The notes beneath the pieces are model-generated. The model saw only the letters and a list, made by a program, of their open reading frames with translations. It did no database searches and had not been told where the DNA came from. The position numbers were made by a program, and so were the translations under genes. This document shows positions 1-6,563 of a stretch of DNA of 58,481 nucleotides, in pieces. How positions within the stretch are numbered: the first letter of the stretch is position 1; each line of letters starts with the position of its first letter. The DNA lies in IMG/VR virus record IMGVR_UViG_3300034004_000010, positions 1-58,481 of that record; one strand, given 5' to 3'. Origin of the DNA: a virus.

Positions 1-20
1 TTGGGGGGGGGGGGGGGGGG
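1..20. other. Poly-G run, probable sequencing or assembly artefact
   Basis: The window opens with two T bases and then an unbroken run of G. At the matching place near the right end the sequence reads a mixed GC string instead. Because the 102 bases that follow are identical at both ends, the poly-G stands where real sequence should continue. This is what two-colour Illumina reads do when signal is lost, so I read it as non-biological. Confidence 0.75.
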
Positions 21-120
21 GACGCGGCGGGGATCGGGTGGACTGGGGATGGGGATGACTGGGACCAGATCGCCCGTTCGGTCGACCAGGGTGGCTTGAC
101 ACCCTGTCATGACACCCTCT
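19..120. repeat. Left copy of 102-bp terminal direct repeat
   Basis: Bases 19-120 are identical to 58380-58481. The repeat spans the leading strand of a promoter region and contains no complete gene. The simplest reading is an assembler overlap showing that the molecule is circular or circularly permuted (about 58.36 kb). A physical terminal repeat is possible but less likely, since the sequence differs immediately outside it only because of the poly-G run. The gene order is continuous across the join. Confidence 0.85.
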
Positions 121-125
121 AGTGT
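96..125 (+). promoter_or_regulatory. Leaderless-type promoter with overlapping palindromes
   Basis: A perfect -35 TTGACA lies at 96-101 and a -10 TAGTGT at 120-125 (18-bp spacer), so transcription would begin at or next to the ATG at 133, implying a leaderless mRNA. The core promoter is packed with symmetry: TGACA-ccc-TGTCA at 97-109, the perfect 10-bp palindrome TGTCATGACA at 105-114, and GACAC/GTGTC arms at 111-126. The heptamer TGACACC occurs at 97-103 and 110-116. Such a layout predicts a repressor sitting on the promoter. Confidence 0.6.
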
Positions 126-132
126 CCTACCT

Positions 133-345
133 ATGACGAACAGCGAGAACCTCATCAAGGGCCAGCAGGTCATCCACGACATGACCGGCCTCGGCCACAA
201 CGTGCTCGGCGAGTACATGGGCCCCATCGCCCCCTCCGCCAAGTTCCCTGAGGGTGGCCACCGCATCAAGGTCCGGGGCAAGACCGTCTACCTCAGCCGC
301 TCCCCTCAGCCCTACAGCGGCAGCCTCGTCGCGGCCCCCCGCTGA
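133..345 (+). CDS. Small hypothetical protein (70 aa)
   Basis: I do not recognise this family. It is a short, soluble, mixed-charge protein with several Gly and Lys residues and a predicted beta-rich centre (segment HRIKVRGKTVYLS), which resembles small nucleic-acid-associated SH3-like barrels, but that is only an impression. The ATG at 133 was preferred to the in-frame ATG at 109 because a TTGACA/TAGTGT promoter would start transcription right at 133 and 109 lies inside the promoter spacer. It opens a three-gene cluster, all with overlapping or abutting starts, upstream of a terminator. Confidence 0.65.
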   Translation: MTNSENLIKGQQVIHDMTGLGHNVLGEYMGPIAPSAKFPEGGHRIKVRGKTVYLSRSPQPYSGSLVAAPR

Positions 346-346
346 G

Positions 347-526
347 ATGCCGAGCAAGGGCACCACGCGGCGCAGCGTCCGCATTCCCGACGAGGAGTGG
401 GTAGCCGCTCAGAACGCCGCCGCAGTCCTCAAGACGGACCTCTCCACCGAGGTCCGTGCCGCCCTGCGCGCTCTCGTGAAGCGCGCCGCCCGCCAGCCCA
501 AGCCCGACACCGAGGAGACCCCGTGA
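347..526 (+). CDS. Ribbon-helix-helix-like DNA-binding protein (59 aa)
   Basis: The segment RRSVRIPDEEWVAAQNAAA looks like the beta strand and first helix of a ribbon-helix-helix repressor, followed by a second helix (LSTEVRAALRALVKRA). Such proteins dimerise and bind operators through the strand. The start at 347 is the first ATG after the upstream stop at 345 and removes a low-complexity Ala/Ser extension. The stop overlaps the next gene's GTG by 4 bp. An antitoxin role is conceivable, but the partner downstream does not look like a known toxin. It is a candidate to act on the palindromes at 97-126. Confidence 0.6.
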   Translation: MPSKGTTRRSVRIPDEEWVAAQNAAAVLKTDLSTEVRAALRALVKRAARQPKPDTEETP

Positions 527-735
527 GCCGCTACATCGTCTACATCAACTACACCGCCAGCCAGGCCGTGGAGGTCGAGGCCGACACCCCCGAGGCCGCC
601 TCGGACGAGGCGTACAACCAGGCGTCTGGTTCGCTCTGCCACCAGTGCGCCCACCACTTCACCCTAGGCGACCCGTTCGGCGAGACCATCGTCGACGCCG
701 TGACGGGCGACGAGATCCCCACCCCCACCCGCTGA
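523..735 (+). CDS. Small hypothetical protein (70 aa)
   Basis: The GTG start overlaps the preceding stop (GTGA), which argues for translational coupling. The product begins with a beta-strand-like stretch (YIVYINYTASQAVEVEADT), then an acidic helix and a CxxC-x-H pattern (CHQCAHH, about residues 42-48) that could hold a metal. It is the last gene before a strong convergent terminator at 738-783. No family is recognised. Confidence 0.6.
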   Translation: MSRYIVYINYTASQAVEVEADTPEAASDEAYNQASGSLCHQCAHHFTLGDPFGETIVDAVTGDEIPTPTR

Positions 736-737
736 CT

Positions 738-783
738 CGACGAGGCCCTGCCCCCACTCGACCTGGGGGCAGGGCCGCTCGTC
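738..783. terminator. Bidirectional terminator between convergent genes
   Basis: A perfect 12-bp GC stem (GGCCCTGCCCCC at 744-755 with GGGGGCAGGGCC at 765-776, 9-nt loop) is extended by GACGAG/CTCGTC outer arms at 738-743 and 778-783. It separates the rightward gene ending at 735 from the leftward integrase ending at 782. No clear U tract follows, as is common in actinobacteria. Confidence 0.75.
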
Positions 784-2170
784 ATTCTCCCCGCACCCTC
801 GGCGTGATCCGCACCGTCGCCGGGTCGAACCCCCGCCGCCCCCGAGGCGATGGCAACACCTCTACCCGCATCAACGCCGCCACCACCCCGCGCCGGATCA
901 TCAACGACGCCCCGTCGAAGTACCCCACCGGGTCCGCCGCCGACACCAGACCCGCCGCCCCCCTCCCCGCAGCGGTCCGCGCCTGCGCCTGCTCTACCCG
1001 CCGCAACTCACTGAGGAGCTTGTCGCGCTTCGTGGCGTAACGGCGGGCGTCGATCAAGTCCTCGTCGTAGTCGGCCTCCACCCGCTCCAGCCGACGCCGC
1101 AGCCTCGTCAACTCCTCCGCGAGCCTCTTCGCCGCCGGGTCATCCCGCGCCGGCAACAGGTCCGCCAGGTCCGGGCGGGCCAGCAGCGCCCGCGTCAACG
1201 TCACCACGTACTCATCGACCGGGCCCTGCGTCCGCGACATACCGCACGCCCGGCACCAGTACCGCGCCTGGGAGAACGACGTCAGCTCCGGCCGGTCAGG
1301 GCACGCCCCACACAGGTACAGCCCCGACCCCAGGTACTTGCGGTCAGTCCCCACCTGCGTCCTGCGCCGGGGGTCCGCCAGACGCGCCTGGATGACGTCG
1401 AACGTGGCCTCATCGACCAGCGGCTCCCACCCGCCGAGGGTGCCCGTCGTCTGCCCCTGATACTTCTGCCGGCCGCAGTACCGCGGGTTCGTCAGGATGC
1501 CGCGGACGCTCGACGGCTTCCACCGCTCCGCATGCCGGGGCCGCAGGCTCGTGCCGTCCAGCCACGTCGTCAACCCGGCAAGGGACTCGCCAGCGGCGAA
1601 GAGGGCGAACACCTCCCGGATCACGTCTGCCTCCGCGGGGACGAGTTCACCCGCCGACGTGTACCCGGTGAGGCGCACCCCCAGGGGTGGCTTGCCGAGA
1701 TCGGCGCGCTGCCGGTTCGACCGCTTCCTGCGTGCACTGTTGCGCAGCACCTCACCGGCCGCGAACGCCAACTTCACCCGCGCCTGCGTGATCCCGTTGT
1801 CCGTCGTCAGGTCCGCGTCCCCGGACGACGTGACCAGCAGCAGTCCCCGGTCGGCTGCGGCGTCGATCCAGTCCTCGAGCTGGCGTGGCTGGCGGGTGAG
1901 CCGGTCCAGGTCGTAGCAGACGAGGGCGTCGAACCTGCCGGCGGCGTAGTCCTCGACGAGCGCGTTGTACCCGGGCCGATCCTTGCGCTTGTCAGATGCG
2001 GAGATGGAGTTGTCGACGTACTCGCGGACGATCGCCCACCCCCGGGACGCGGCGATGCGTCGGCAGTCCTCGCGCTGACGGGTCACGGCTAGGAGTTCGC
2101 CGGTGGCGTCGAGGGAGACGCGCAGGTAGAGGGCGCAGCGGGCACCGGCAGTAGCGTGAGCGTCAGGCAC
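782..2170 (-). CDS. int: Large serine recombinase (phage integrase)
   Basis: Site-specific recombinase that would integrate the circular genome at attB through serine-linked double-strand breaks. The 462-aa protein has an N-terminal resolvase domain with the motif YLRVSLD (nucleophile Ser19) and the helix-E region near DLDRLTR (residues 87-93). It continues with a recombinase domain (about 160-270), a zinc ribbon with Cys287, Cys290, Cys306 and Cys309, and a coiled coil (about 345-400). All regions of a functional large serine integrase are present, although it is shorter than many. It starts with GTG at 2170, which overlaps the stop of a 21-codon reading frame. A 48-bp dyad just upstream (2191-2238) is the likely attP. 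A separate directionality factor is not identified. Confidence 0.93.
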   Translation of the reverse strand: MPDAHATAGARCALYLRVSLDATGELLAVTRQREDCRRIAASRGWAIVREYVDNSISASDKRKDRPGYNALVEDYAAGRFDALVCYDLDRLTRQPRQLEDWIDAAADRGLLLVTSSGDADLTTDNGITQARVKLAFAAGEVLRNSARRKRSNRQRADLGKPPLGVRLTGYTSAGELVPAEADVIREVFALFAAGESLAGLTTWLDGTSLRPRHAERWKPSSVRGILTNPRYCGRQKYQGQTTGTLGGWEPLVDEATFDVIQARLADPRRRTQVGTDRKYLGSGLYLCGACPDRPELTSFSQARYWCRACGMSRTQGPVDEYVVTLTRALLARPDLADLLPARDDPAAKRLAEELTRLRRRLERVEADYDEDLIDARRYATKRDKLLSELRRVEQAQARTAAGRGAAGLVSAADPVGYFDGASLMIRRGVVAALMRVEVLPSPRGRRGFDPATVRITPRVRGE

Positions 2171-2228
2171 CCGGCCAAACCTGCCACACGGTGTTGCTGC
2201 GCGCCGTAACGTCGTCGAGTTCCGTCAT
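2163..2228 (-). CDS. Possible 21-aa leader peptide coupled to integrase
   Basis: An ATG at 2228 opens a 21-codon frame whose stop lies 8 bp inside the integrase gene, so ribosomes ending here could restart on the integrase GTG. It lacks a convincing Shine-Dalgarno. The same DNA is the imperfect dyad proposed as attP, so the open frame may be accidental. Confidence 0.25.
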   Translation of the reverse strand: MTELDDVTARSNTVWQVWPGA

Positions 2229-2238
2229 GCACCAACAC
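2191..2238. other. attP: Candidate attP of the serine integrase
   Basis: A 48-bp imperfect inverted repeat begins GTGTTG and ends CAACAC. Comparing the left half with the reverse complement of the right half, 15 of the outer 20 positions match, and the centre falls between 2214 and 2215. Known serine-integrase attP sites are about 50 bp, imperfectly palindromic, asymmetric at the central dinucleotide, and usually directly upstream of the integrase gene. All of these hold here (inference from family knowledge). Confidence 0.6.
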
Positions 2239-2260
2239 GTTGAGTGCGGGGGCAAAGTGA

Positions 2261-2295
2261 AGCCCCTCAACCCGGGGTCCGGGGGTTGAGGGGCT
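2261..2295 (-). terminator. Rho-independent-type hairpin after the 2311-2529 gene
   Basis: AGCCCCTCAACCC at 2261-2273 pairs perfectly with GGGTTGAGGGGCT at 2283-2295 (13-bp stem, 9-nt loop). It is placed 16 bp beyond the stop of the leftward gene at 2311 and would insulate the integrase from upstream transcription. Confidence 0.8.
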
Positions 2296-2310
2296 CGCTG
2301 TCGTGCCTGG

Positions 2311-2529
2311 CTAGGACGCCATAGGCCTTCGGAGCCCGGCGTCCATCTGCTGATCCAGCCAGGTGATCGTGTCAACGGCGGCGATGGTCACCCGCACGTC
2401 GCCGGGGCGATCCGGGAACCACGCGCCGAACGCCAACCCCCCGAGGCTGGGACGGAACACGATGTCGTAGTCGGAGTGGGACACCGGCCGGTCCGTGGCC
2501 AGAGTCTTCGAGTCGGTTGGGTTGCTCAC
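2311..2529 (-). CDS. Hypothetical protein (72 aa)
   Basis: A leftward gene with a GTG start at 2529 and its own terminator downstream. The product is acidic, with aromatic-rich segments (DYDIVFRPSLGGLAFGAWF) suggesting a small beta-structured protein. No family is recognised. It sits between the repressor and the integrase, a common location for lysogeny-expressed morons. Confidence 0.55.
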   Translation of the reverse strand: MSNPTDSKTLATDRPVSHSDYDIVFRPSLGGLAFGAWFPDRPGDVRVTIAAVDTITWLDQQMDAGLRRPMAS

Positions 2530-2699
2530 TGCGGCGGTACCCCCACCATCACATTGCCTTGCCTGAAGGGGACGGGCACCGGGGTCGGCGCCTCGTCACC
2601 GTCGGCCCCCGGCCGGCGACTCCCTCACCCTATGCACCCCCACCGTCACAGCCGAGCGATGAACGGGGTGGGCATCCCCCGAACATGGGGGGTGTCGCG
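2530..2699. other. Non-coding spacer with a small hairpin
   Basis: No gene seen. A CCCCC-gaacat-GGGGG hairpin near 2676-2692 lies just beyond the stop of the repressor and may terminate it. The spacer probably also holds the promoter of the 2311-2529 gene, but no good -35/-10 pair is visible. Confidence 0.4.
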
Positions 2700-3215
2700 C
2701 TAGCTTCCGTCGCCCCGATGCGCGTCATCCGACCCACGCGCCACCCGTGACTGGTCGAACTCCCGGATCGCCTCCAGCGCAGCCGCCCGAGCCCGCGCCA
2801 ACGCCAACTCCCGCTCCACCGGCGTCAACTGCTCCAGCACCCCACGGGGGAAGCTCAGCACCACCCGGCCCTCGTCACCGCTCGTTGTCACTACATCGAC
2901 TCCGTCCAATGCCGCCACGACATCCCCGGGGCTCGCCCGGTACCTCCCGCCCCCGAGAGGCGTCAGGTGCAGGCCCAGTACCCGCTCGAGGGCCTCATGC
3001 ACTGCCTTCGACCGCACAGCGGCCGGCCGCTCAGCGTTCTCCCATGCGCTGACAGCGCGGAGGGAGACGCCCACGTCCCGCGCGAACTGCGCCTGAGAGA
3101 CGTGGTTCTGCTCCCGGTAGCGCTTCACGAGCTCGCCGATCGTCGCGGACACGGCGACATCGTTGACCCATCCATCACCCACAGCAACACCCGCTGCCTC
3201 CCGAAGTGCGTGCAC
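2700..3215 (-). CDS. Xre-family immunity repressor candidate
   Basis: A 171-aa regulator with an N-terminal helix-turn-helix (about residues 25-62: ELVKRYREQNHVSQAQFARD, then VGVSLRAVSAWENAER), followed by an Ala/Arg-rich C-terminal region with no obvious peptidase motif. It is therefore not a LexA/CI-type self-cleaving repressor. It is divergent from a Cro-like gene across a 173-bp region with a good promoter and symmetric sites, the standard lysogeny-switch layout. A GTG at 3215 was used; internal GTG codons before the HTH (for example codon 22) are possible. Confidence 0.75.
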   Translation of the reverse strand: MHALREAAGVAVGDGWVNDVAVSATIGELVKRYREQNHVSQAQFARDVGVSLRAVSAWENAERPAAVRSKAVHEALERVLGLHLTPLGGGRYRASPGDVVAALDGVDVVTTSGDEGRVVLSFPRGVLEQLTPVERELALARARAAALEAIREFDQSRVARGSDDAHRGDGS

Positions 3216-3273
3216 TGTTGCGGGTCACAGTGGCAGGGTTGTGCGCAAGGTCGCTAGTGGCGCGCAGTAGGGG

Positions 3274-3291
3274 GCGCCCCATGCGGGGCGC
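3274..3291. repeat. GC palindrome in the repressor/Cro intergenic region
   Basis: GCGCCCC (3274-3280) and GGGGCGC (3285-3291) form a perfect 7-bp dyad around a 4-nt centre. It lies between the divergent genes and could be an operator or a leader hairpin. Its position upstream of the cro-side -35 favours an operator. Confidence 0.4.
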
Positions 3292-3352
3292 ATCGGGACA
3301 TCGGCCCTGCTCCACCGTTCGCATGAACTGCACAACAGACACGCGTTACTGC

Positions 3353-3381
3353 TTGTCAACTGCGCATGAGATGCGTACTGT
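3353..3381 (+). promoter_or_regulatory. Early/cro promoter with operator in the spacer
   Basis: TTGTCA at 3353-3358 and TACTGT at 3376-3381 are separated by the ideal 17 bp. The spacer is occupied by the perfect dyad CGCAT-gag-ATGCG (3363-3375). The half-site CGCATGA is repeated at 3320-3326. The expected transcript start coincides with the ATG at 3389, predicting a leaderless mRNA. A repressor bound to this dyad would block polymerase directly. Confidence 0.65.
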
Positions 3382-3388
3382 CGCACTC

Positions 3389-3622
3389 ATGACAAGAACC
3401 GCTCGGATCGTAGACACGGTCCGCTTGCGGACCCTGCGGGAGGACCGCATCGGGTCCCAGACCGCCCTCGCCCTCGAAGTCGGCGCCAGTTGGCGATCCG
3501 TCGCCCGCTGGGAAGCCGGCAGCACCCAGCCCTCTCCCACCACGCTCGTGAAGCTGGCGGAAGTCCTGGGAGCCCCCCTCGATGACTTCGCGCCCCGCGT
3601 GCCCATCGAGGCCGCCGCGTGA
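3389..3622 (+). CDS. Cro-like helix-turn-helix regulator (77 aa)
   Basis: A small DNA-binding protein whose core (RTLREDRIGSQTALALEVGA then SWRSVARWEAGSTQPSPTTL) is a typical Xre/Cro HTH with the W-E-x-G-x-x-x-P signature. Single-domain HTH proteins divergent from a larger repressor usually act as Cro. The ATG at 3389 sits exactly at the predicted transcription start, which is why it was chosen over upstream in-frame codons. Its stop overlaps the next small gene. Confidence 0.75.
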   Translation: MTRTARIVDTVRLRTLREDRIGSQTALALEVGASWRSVARWEAGSTQPSPTTLVKLAEVLGAPLDDFAPRVPIEAAA

Positions 3623-3750
3623 AGACCATCGCCGAGGCCGCCGCCGAACTCCTCGCGGACTGGCCCGCACCCACCCCGCAGCAGCGCGACGAACTCCGCG
3701 CCCTGCTCACCGCCGTCAAGCCAGCGGAGCGGCCCAGCGAAGCCGCCTAG
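3619..3750 (+). CDS. Small hypothetical protein (43 aa)
   Basis: A GTG start overlaps the Cro-like gene's stop by 4 bp (GTGA). The product is a short helical, Ala/Pro-rich protein (VKTIAEAAAELLADWPAPTP at its start) ending at a TAG at 3750. Coupled translation with the Cro-like gene suggests an accessory early function. No family is recognised. Confidence 0.5.
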   Translation: MKTIAEAAAELLADWPAPTPQQRDELRALLTAVKPAERPSEAA

Positions 3751-3825
3751 ACCCCCGTCTCGCCCGGCGTGGGGAAGCGCTTGGCGGGACGGGACACCAC
3801 TCAGCACCACCAGCAACAAGCAGCA

Positions 3826-3887
3826 GGCCCCCGCAGCGGAGTTCGGATCTCACCGCTGCGAACGGCGAGAACTCCACGGCGGGGGCC
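3826..3887. repeat. Long interrupted hairpin before the early operon
   Basis: GGCCCCCGC (3826-3834) pairs with GCGGGGGCC (3879-3887), and after a matching 3-nt internal bulge GGAGTTC (3838-3844) pairs with a GAACTCC at 3869-3875. This gives 16 paired bases around a 24-nt loop. It lies in the 193-bp gap after the Cro cluster and before the early operon, where it could act as a terminator, an antiterminator target or a leader structure. Confidence 0.6.
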
Positions 3888-3943
3888 GGCTGATCAGTGA
3901 CCGCAAGGGCGGCTTTCGCCGTCCCCTACGAGACGAGTGTGAC

Positions 3944-4288
3944 ATGACCGCTTCGCCCGTTCCACCCCCCGCGTACGTCGCCAACGTCATCACCATGGAC
4001 CGGCACACCGCCGCCCTCCTCGGCACCGCCGACCTGAACCCCCTCGACAGCGGCGCGGACCAGTTCGAGGTCCCCATCACCCTGTCGGGCACCAGCGAGC
4101 ACAGCCCCATCGCGCAGGCCGAGATCGCCATCCAGGACGCCATGCGGCCCGTGTACGGCCGGGAGACGTGCGCAGTCCTGTGGCGCGACCGGGACTGCGG
4201 CACGTTGTTCGTGATGCACAAGGGGCACCTTGAGCCCGTTGCCGCCCTGGAGCTCATCCCGGCGCAGCGGACGGGGCGTGCGGCATGA
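3944..4288 (+). CDS. Hypothetical protein (114 aa), first gene of early operon
   Basis: An ATG start at 3944 follows a hairpin-bearing leader. The product is acidic, mixed alpha/beta, with two Cys (CAVLW and CGTLFV segments) and no recognisable family. Genes from here to 8590 overlap or nearly touch one another, so it probably leads one long transcript from the cro-side promoter or a local one. Confidence 0.55.
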   Translation: MTASPVPPPAYVANVITMDRHTAALLGTADLNPLDSGADQFEVPITLSGTSEHSPIAQAEIAIQDAMRPVYGRETCAVLWRDRDCGTLFVMHKGHLEPVAALELIPAQRTGRAA

Positions 4289-4563
4289 AGACCGCCGAGA
4301 TCGAGTCCGACATCGTCGTCCTGCACCGCCTGGCCCGCATGTGGCTCGACGGGACCACCCGCATCGTCATCGACCAGCGCGGCATCACCATCACCGTTCC
4401 CACTGACGCCGCAGCACGCCGGATCACCGAGTCTCACGGTCTGCGCCGCGCCACCACCCTCGTCCAGACCTGGGTCGGGATGGTGGGAGAGGTAGTCGTC
4501 ACGGTCACCGTCGAGCAGGGGACCGCCCCGATCGCCCCTCGGCAGCGGGCAGGCACCTCGTGA
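4285..4563 (+). CDS. Hypothetical protein (92 aa)
   Basis: Overlaps both neighbours by 4 bp (ATGA upstream, GTGA downstream). Predicted N-terminal helix followed by beta strands (RIVIDQRGITITVP). The arrangement 'helix, DG, strand, strand, T-D, A-R' is loosely like the next gene (4560-4847), which may be a diverged paralogue. No function assigned. Confidence 0.55.
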   Translation: MKTAEIESDIVVLHRLARMWLDGTTRIVIDQRGITITVPTDAAARRITESHGLRRATTLVQTWVGMVGEVVVTVTVEQGTAPIAPRQRAGTS

Positions 4564-4847
4564 CCACCCTGAGCCTCGTCGATGTCGCCGGCGTCATCGC
4601 CCGCCTCGACGGACGCATCCCCGACGGCGTCACCGTCCACCAGATGTTCGACGGGCAGCGCACCGTCACCCTCTCCACCACCAGCGACCAGACCGCGCGG
4701 CTCCTCGCCGCCTACCTGGACCTGCACCCCTGCCGCCCCTCGGACGCCCGCATCACCCGCTGGCGCGGCGCCACCCCCATCAACGACAAGCACGCCGTCC
4801 TGTGCGTCGAGCACGTCGACCGCATGTTCGGAACGGAGGCAGCGTGA
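4560..4847 (+). CDS. Hypothetical protein (95 aa)
   Basis: GTG start coupled to the previous stop. The N-terminal half (helix, then DGVTVHQMFDGQRTVTLSTT) echoes the preceding protein. No catalytic motif is visible, and the short length and genomic slot fit the many host-interaction or accessory early proteins of actinophages. Confidence 0.55.
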   Translation: MTTLSLVDVAGVIARLDGRIPDGVTVHQMFDGQRTVTLSTTSDQTARLLAAYLDLHPCRPSDARITRWRGATPINDKHAVLCVEHVDRMFGTEAA

Positions 4848-5041
4848 TGGCAACCCCAGCCGAGGTTGAGGCGCTGCGCGAGTGGGCAGCGGCCAACCCC
4901 ATCCATGCCGTCACCGACCTGACCCACTTCGCGTGGTCCATCGTCACGGGCCACTGCGGCTACTGCGGCGACCCTGACTGCCACCCCGACCGTCTCTGCA
5001 CTGAGACTCGCGAATGCGAGCGGTGCGGGGGTGCGGCGTGA
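4847..5041 (+). CDS. Cys-rich small protein, probable zinc binder (64 aa)
   Basis: Its C-terminal half carries CGYCGDPDC, then a lone Cys and CERCGG: seven cysteines in about 25 residues, enough for one or two zinc knuckles. The ATG at 4847 overlaps the preceding TGA by one base. It sits directly before the recombination nuclease and may be part of that functional group, but nothing in the sequence proves it. Confidence 0.55.
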   Translation: MATPAEVEALREWAAANPIHAVTDLTHFAWSIVTGHCGYCGDPDCHPDRLCTETRECERCGGAA

Positions 5042-5823
5042 CCAACAACCAGCCGACAAGCCTCGGCCTGCGCCGCATCAACACCGGTCGCGGTCACCGC
5101 TACGAGCTCGACGGCCGCCAGGTCGACGGCGTCACCACCCTCCTCAAGGACGGGCTGCCCAAGCCGGCCCTCGTCGGGTGGGGCATCAAGTCCGTCGCCG
5201 AGTACGTCGCCGACAACCTCGACGCCGTCTACGGGATGCAGCCGATGGGCCGCAACGCCATCGTCCAGGCCCTCAAGCAGGCCCCGTACAGCCAGCGCGA
5301 CGAGGCCGCCAATCGCGGCACCCAGGTCCACGCCCTTGCCGAGAAGCTCATCAAGGATGAAGCGGTCGAGGTCCCGGAGCCGCTGCGCGGACATGTCGAG
5401 TCCTACGCCCGGTACCTCGACGAGTGGCAGCCCGAACCGGTCCTCGTCGAGGTGCCGGTGGCGCACCGCAAGGGCTGGTACGCCGGCACCCTCGACACCG
5501 TCGTCCGCCTCCCCGACGGGCGCGTCTGCCTGGACGACATCAAGACCACCAGGTCAGGCGTCTACGGCGAGACGGCCCTGCAGATCGCCGCGTACCGGTT
5601 CGCCGAGTTCTACGTCGGCGACGACGGCCTCGAGCACCCGATGGCCGACCTCAACATCACCGACACCCGCGTCGTGTGGGTCCGAGCGGATGGCTTCGAT
5701 GTCATCCCTGTCAAGGCCGACGACGACGCGTTCCTCACCTTCAAGTACGTCGCCACCGTGGCCCGAGCCGCACGCGGACTCAAGGAGCTGGTCGGCACAC
5801 CCATCTATCAGGAGGCATCGTGA
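5038..5823 (+). CDS. RecB/Cas4-like PD-(D/E)XK exonuclease
   Basis: Predicted 261-aa nuclease that would resect double-stranded DNA ends for recombination. Visible motifs in order are RGTQVH (His98), GTLD (Asp153), LDDIKTT (Asp167 and Lys169 of the PD-D/E-x-K core) and the QIAAY motif (Gln182, Tyr186). This is the full active-site set of RecB-like and Cas4-like nucleases. GTG start overlaps the previous stop, and its own stop overlaps the recT-like gene. Phage exonuclease and annealing protein adjacent and co-translated is the Red/RecET pattern. Confidence 0.85.
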   Translation: MTNNQPTSLGLRRINTGRGHRYELDGRQVDGVTTLLKDGLPKPALVGWGIKSVAEYVADNLDAVYGMQPMGRNAIVQALKQAPYSQRDEAANRGTQVHALAEKLIKDEAVEVPEPLRGHVESYARYLDEWQPEPVLVEVPVAHRKGWYAGTLDTVVRLPDGRVCLDDIKTTRSGVYGETALQIAAYRFAEFYVGDDGLEHPMADLNITDTRVVWVRADGFDVIPVKADDDAFLTFKYVATVARAARGLKELVGTPIYQEAS

Positions 5824-6563
5824 CCGAGCTCGACGTCCGCCAGAACGGGACAGTCGCCTACCCGACCCACCCGGCCCTCTCCGTCGAGTCACACGTGGGC
5901 CGTTGGGCCGCCGACGTCGTTGAGGTCCACCGGGTCGCCATCTCCCTGGCCAAGACCAGCTTCGTCCCGCAGTCCATGCGGGGGAAGCCCGAGGAGGTCA
6001 CCGCAGCCATCCTCGCGGGCCGGGAGATCGGCTTGGAGCCGATGACCGCTCTCCGCTCCATCGACATCATCCAGGGCGTCCCCGCCATGCGGGCCCTCAC
6101 CCTCCGCGGCCTCGTCCAGTCCGCCGGCCACGAGATGTGGGTCAAGGAATCGACCGACACCCGCGCCATCGTCGAGGGCCGCCGCAAGGGCAGCGAGCAC
6201 GTCGAGCGATCCGTCTGGTCCATCGACCGGGCCGCGAAGCTTGGCCTGACCAGCAAGGACAACTGGAAGAAGCAGCCCGGCGCGATGCTCATCGCCCGCG
6301 CCACTTCGGAGATCGCCCGCCTCATCGCCGCCGACGTCCTCATGGGCATGCCGTACAGCATCGAGGAACTCGACCACGGCACCGAGACCGCGGAGGCAGC
6401 GCCCGCCACCGTCCGCCGGCGCCGCGCCGAACCCGCGCCCGAGGTCGAGCGGCCAGCCCTCCCTGAGACCCCCGCGCCCGTGGACATGAACACGGGCGAG
6501 GTCACGGTCGAGGACCCGCCCACCGACGCCCTCCTCGCGGAAGAGCCGGAGGGGTGGCGATGA
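5820..6563 (+). CDS. recT: RecT-family single-strand annealing protein
   Basis: A 247-aa protein with the conserved RecT core: AAILAGREIGLEPMTALRSI at about 60-80, the GLT-like SAGHEMWVKES segment, the WSIDRAAKLGL and NWKKQPGAML region, and a variable Ala/Pro-rich acidic tail. RecT proteins anneal complementary strands after exonuclease resection. Coupled by GTGA to the RecB-like nuclease. The pair would support phage recombination, concatemer formation or recombination-dependent replication. Confidence 0.88.
   Translation: MTELDVRQNGTVAYPTHPALSVESHVGRWAADVVEVHRVAISLAKTSFVPQSMRGKPEEVTAAILAGREIGLEPMTALRSIDIIQGVPAMRALTLRGLVQSAGHEMWVKESTDTRAIVEGRRKGSEHVERSVWSIDRAAKLGLTSKDNWKKQPGAMLIARATSEIARLIAADVLMGMPYSIEELDHGTETAEAAPATVRRRRAEPAPEVERPALPETPAPVDMNTGEVTVEDPPTDALLAEEPEGWR

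Noticed and set aside
3-20. The G run as a G-quadruplex or telomere-like end
   Set aside because: It is absent from the other copy of the junction and is a known read artefact, so no biological meaning is claimed.
347-735. Toxin-antitoxin pair (RHH-like protein plus downstream small gene)
   Set aside because: The downstream protein shows no known toxin motif or fold, and the gene order with a leading unknown gene is not typical.
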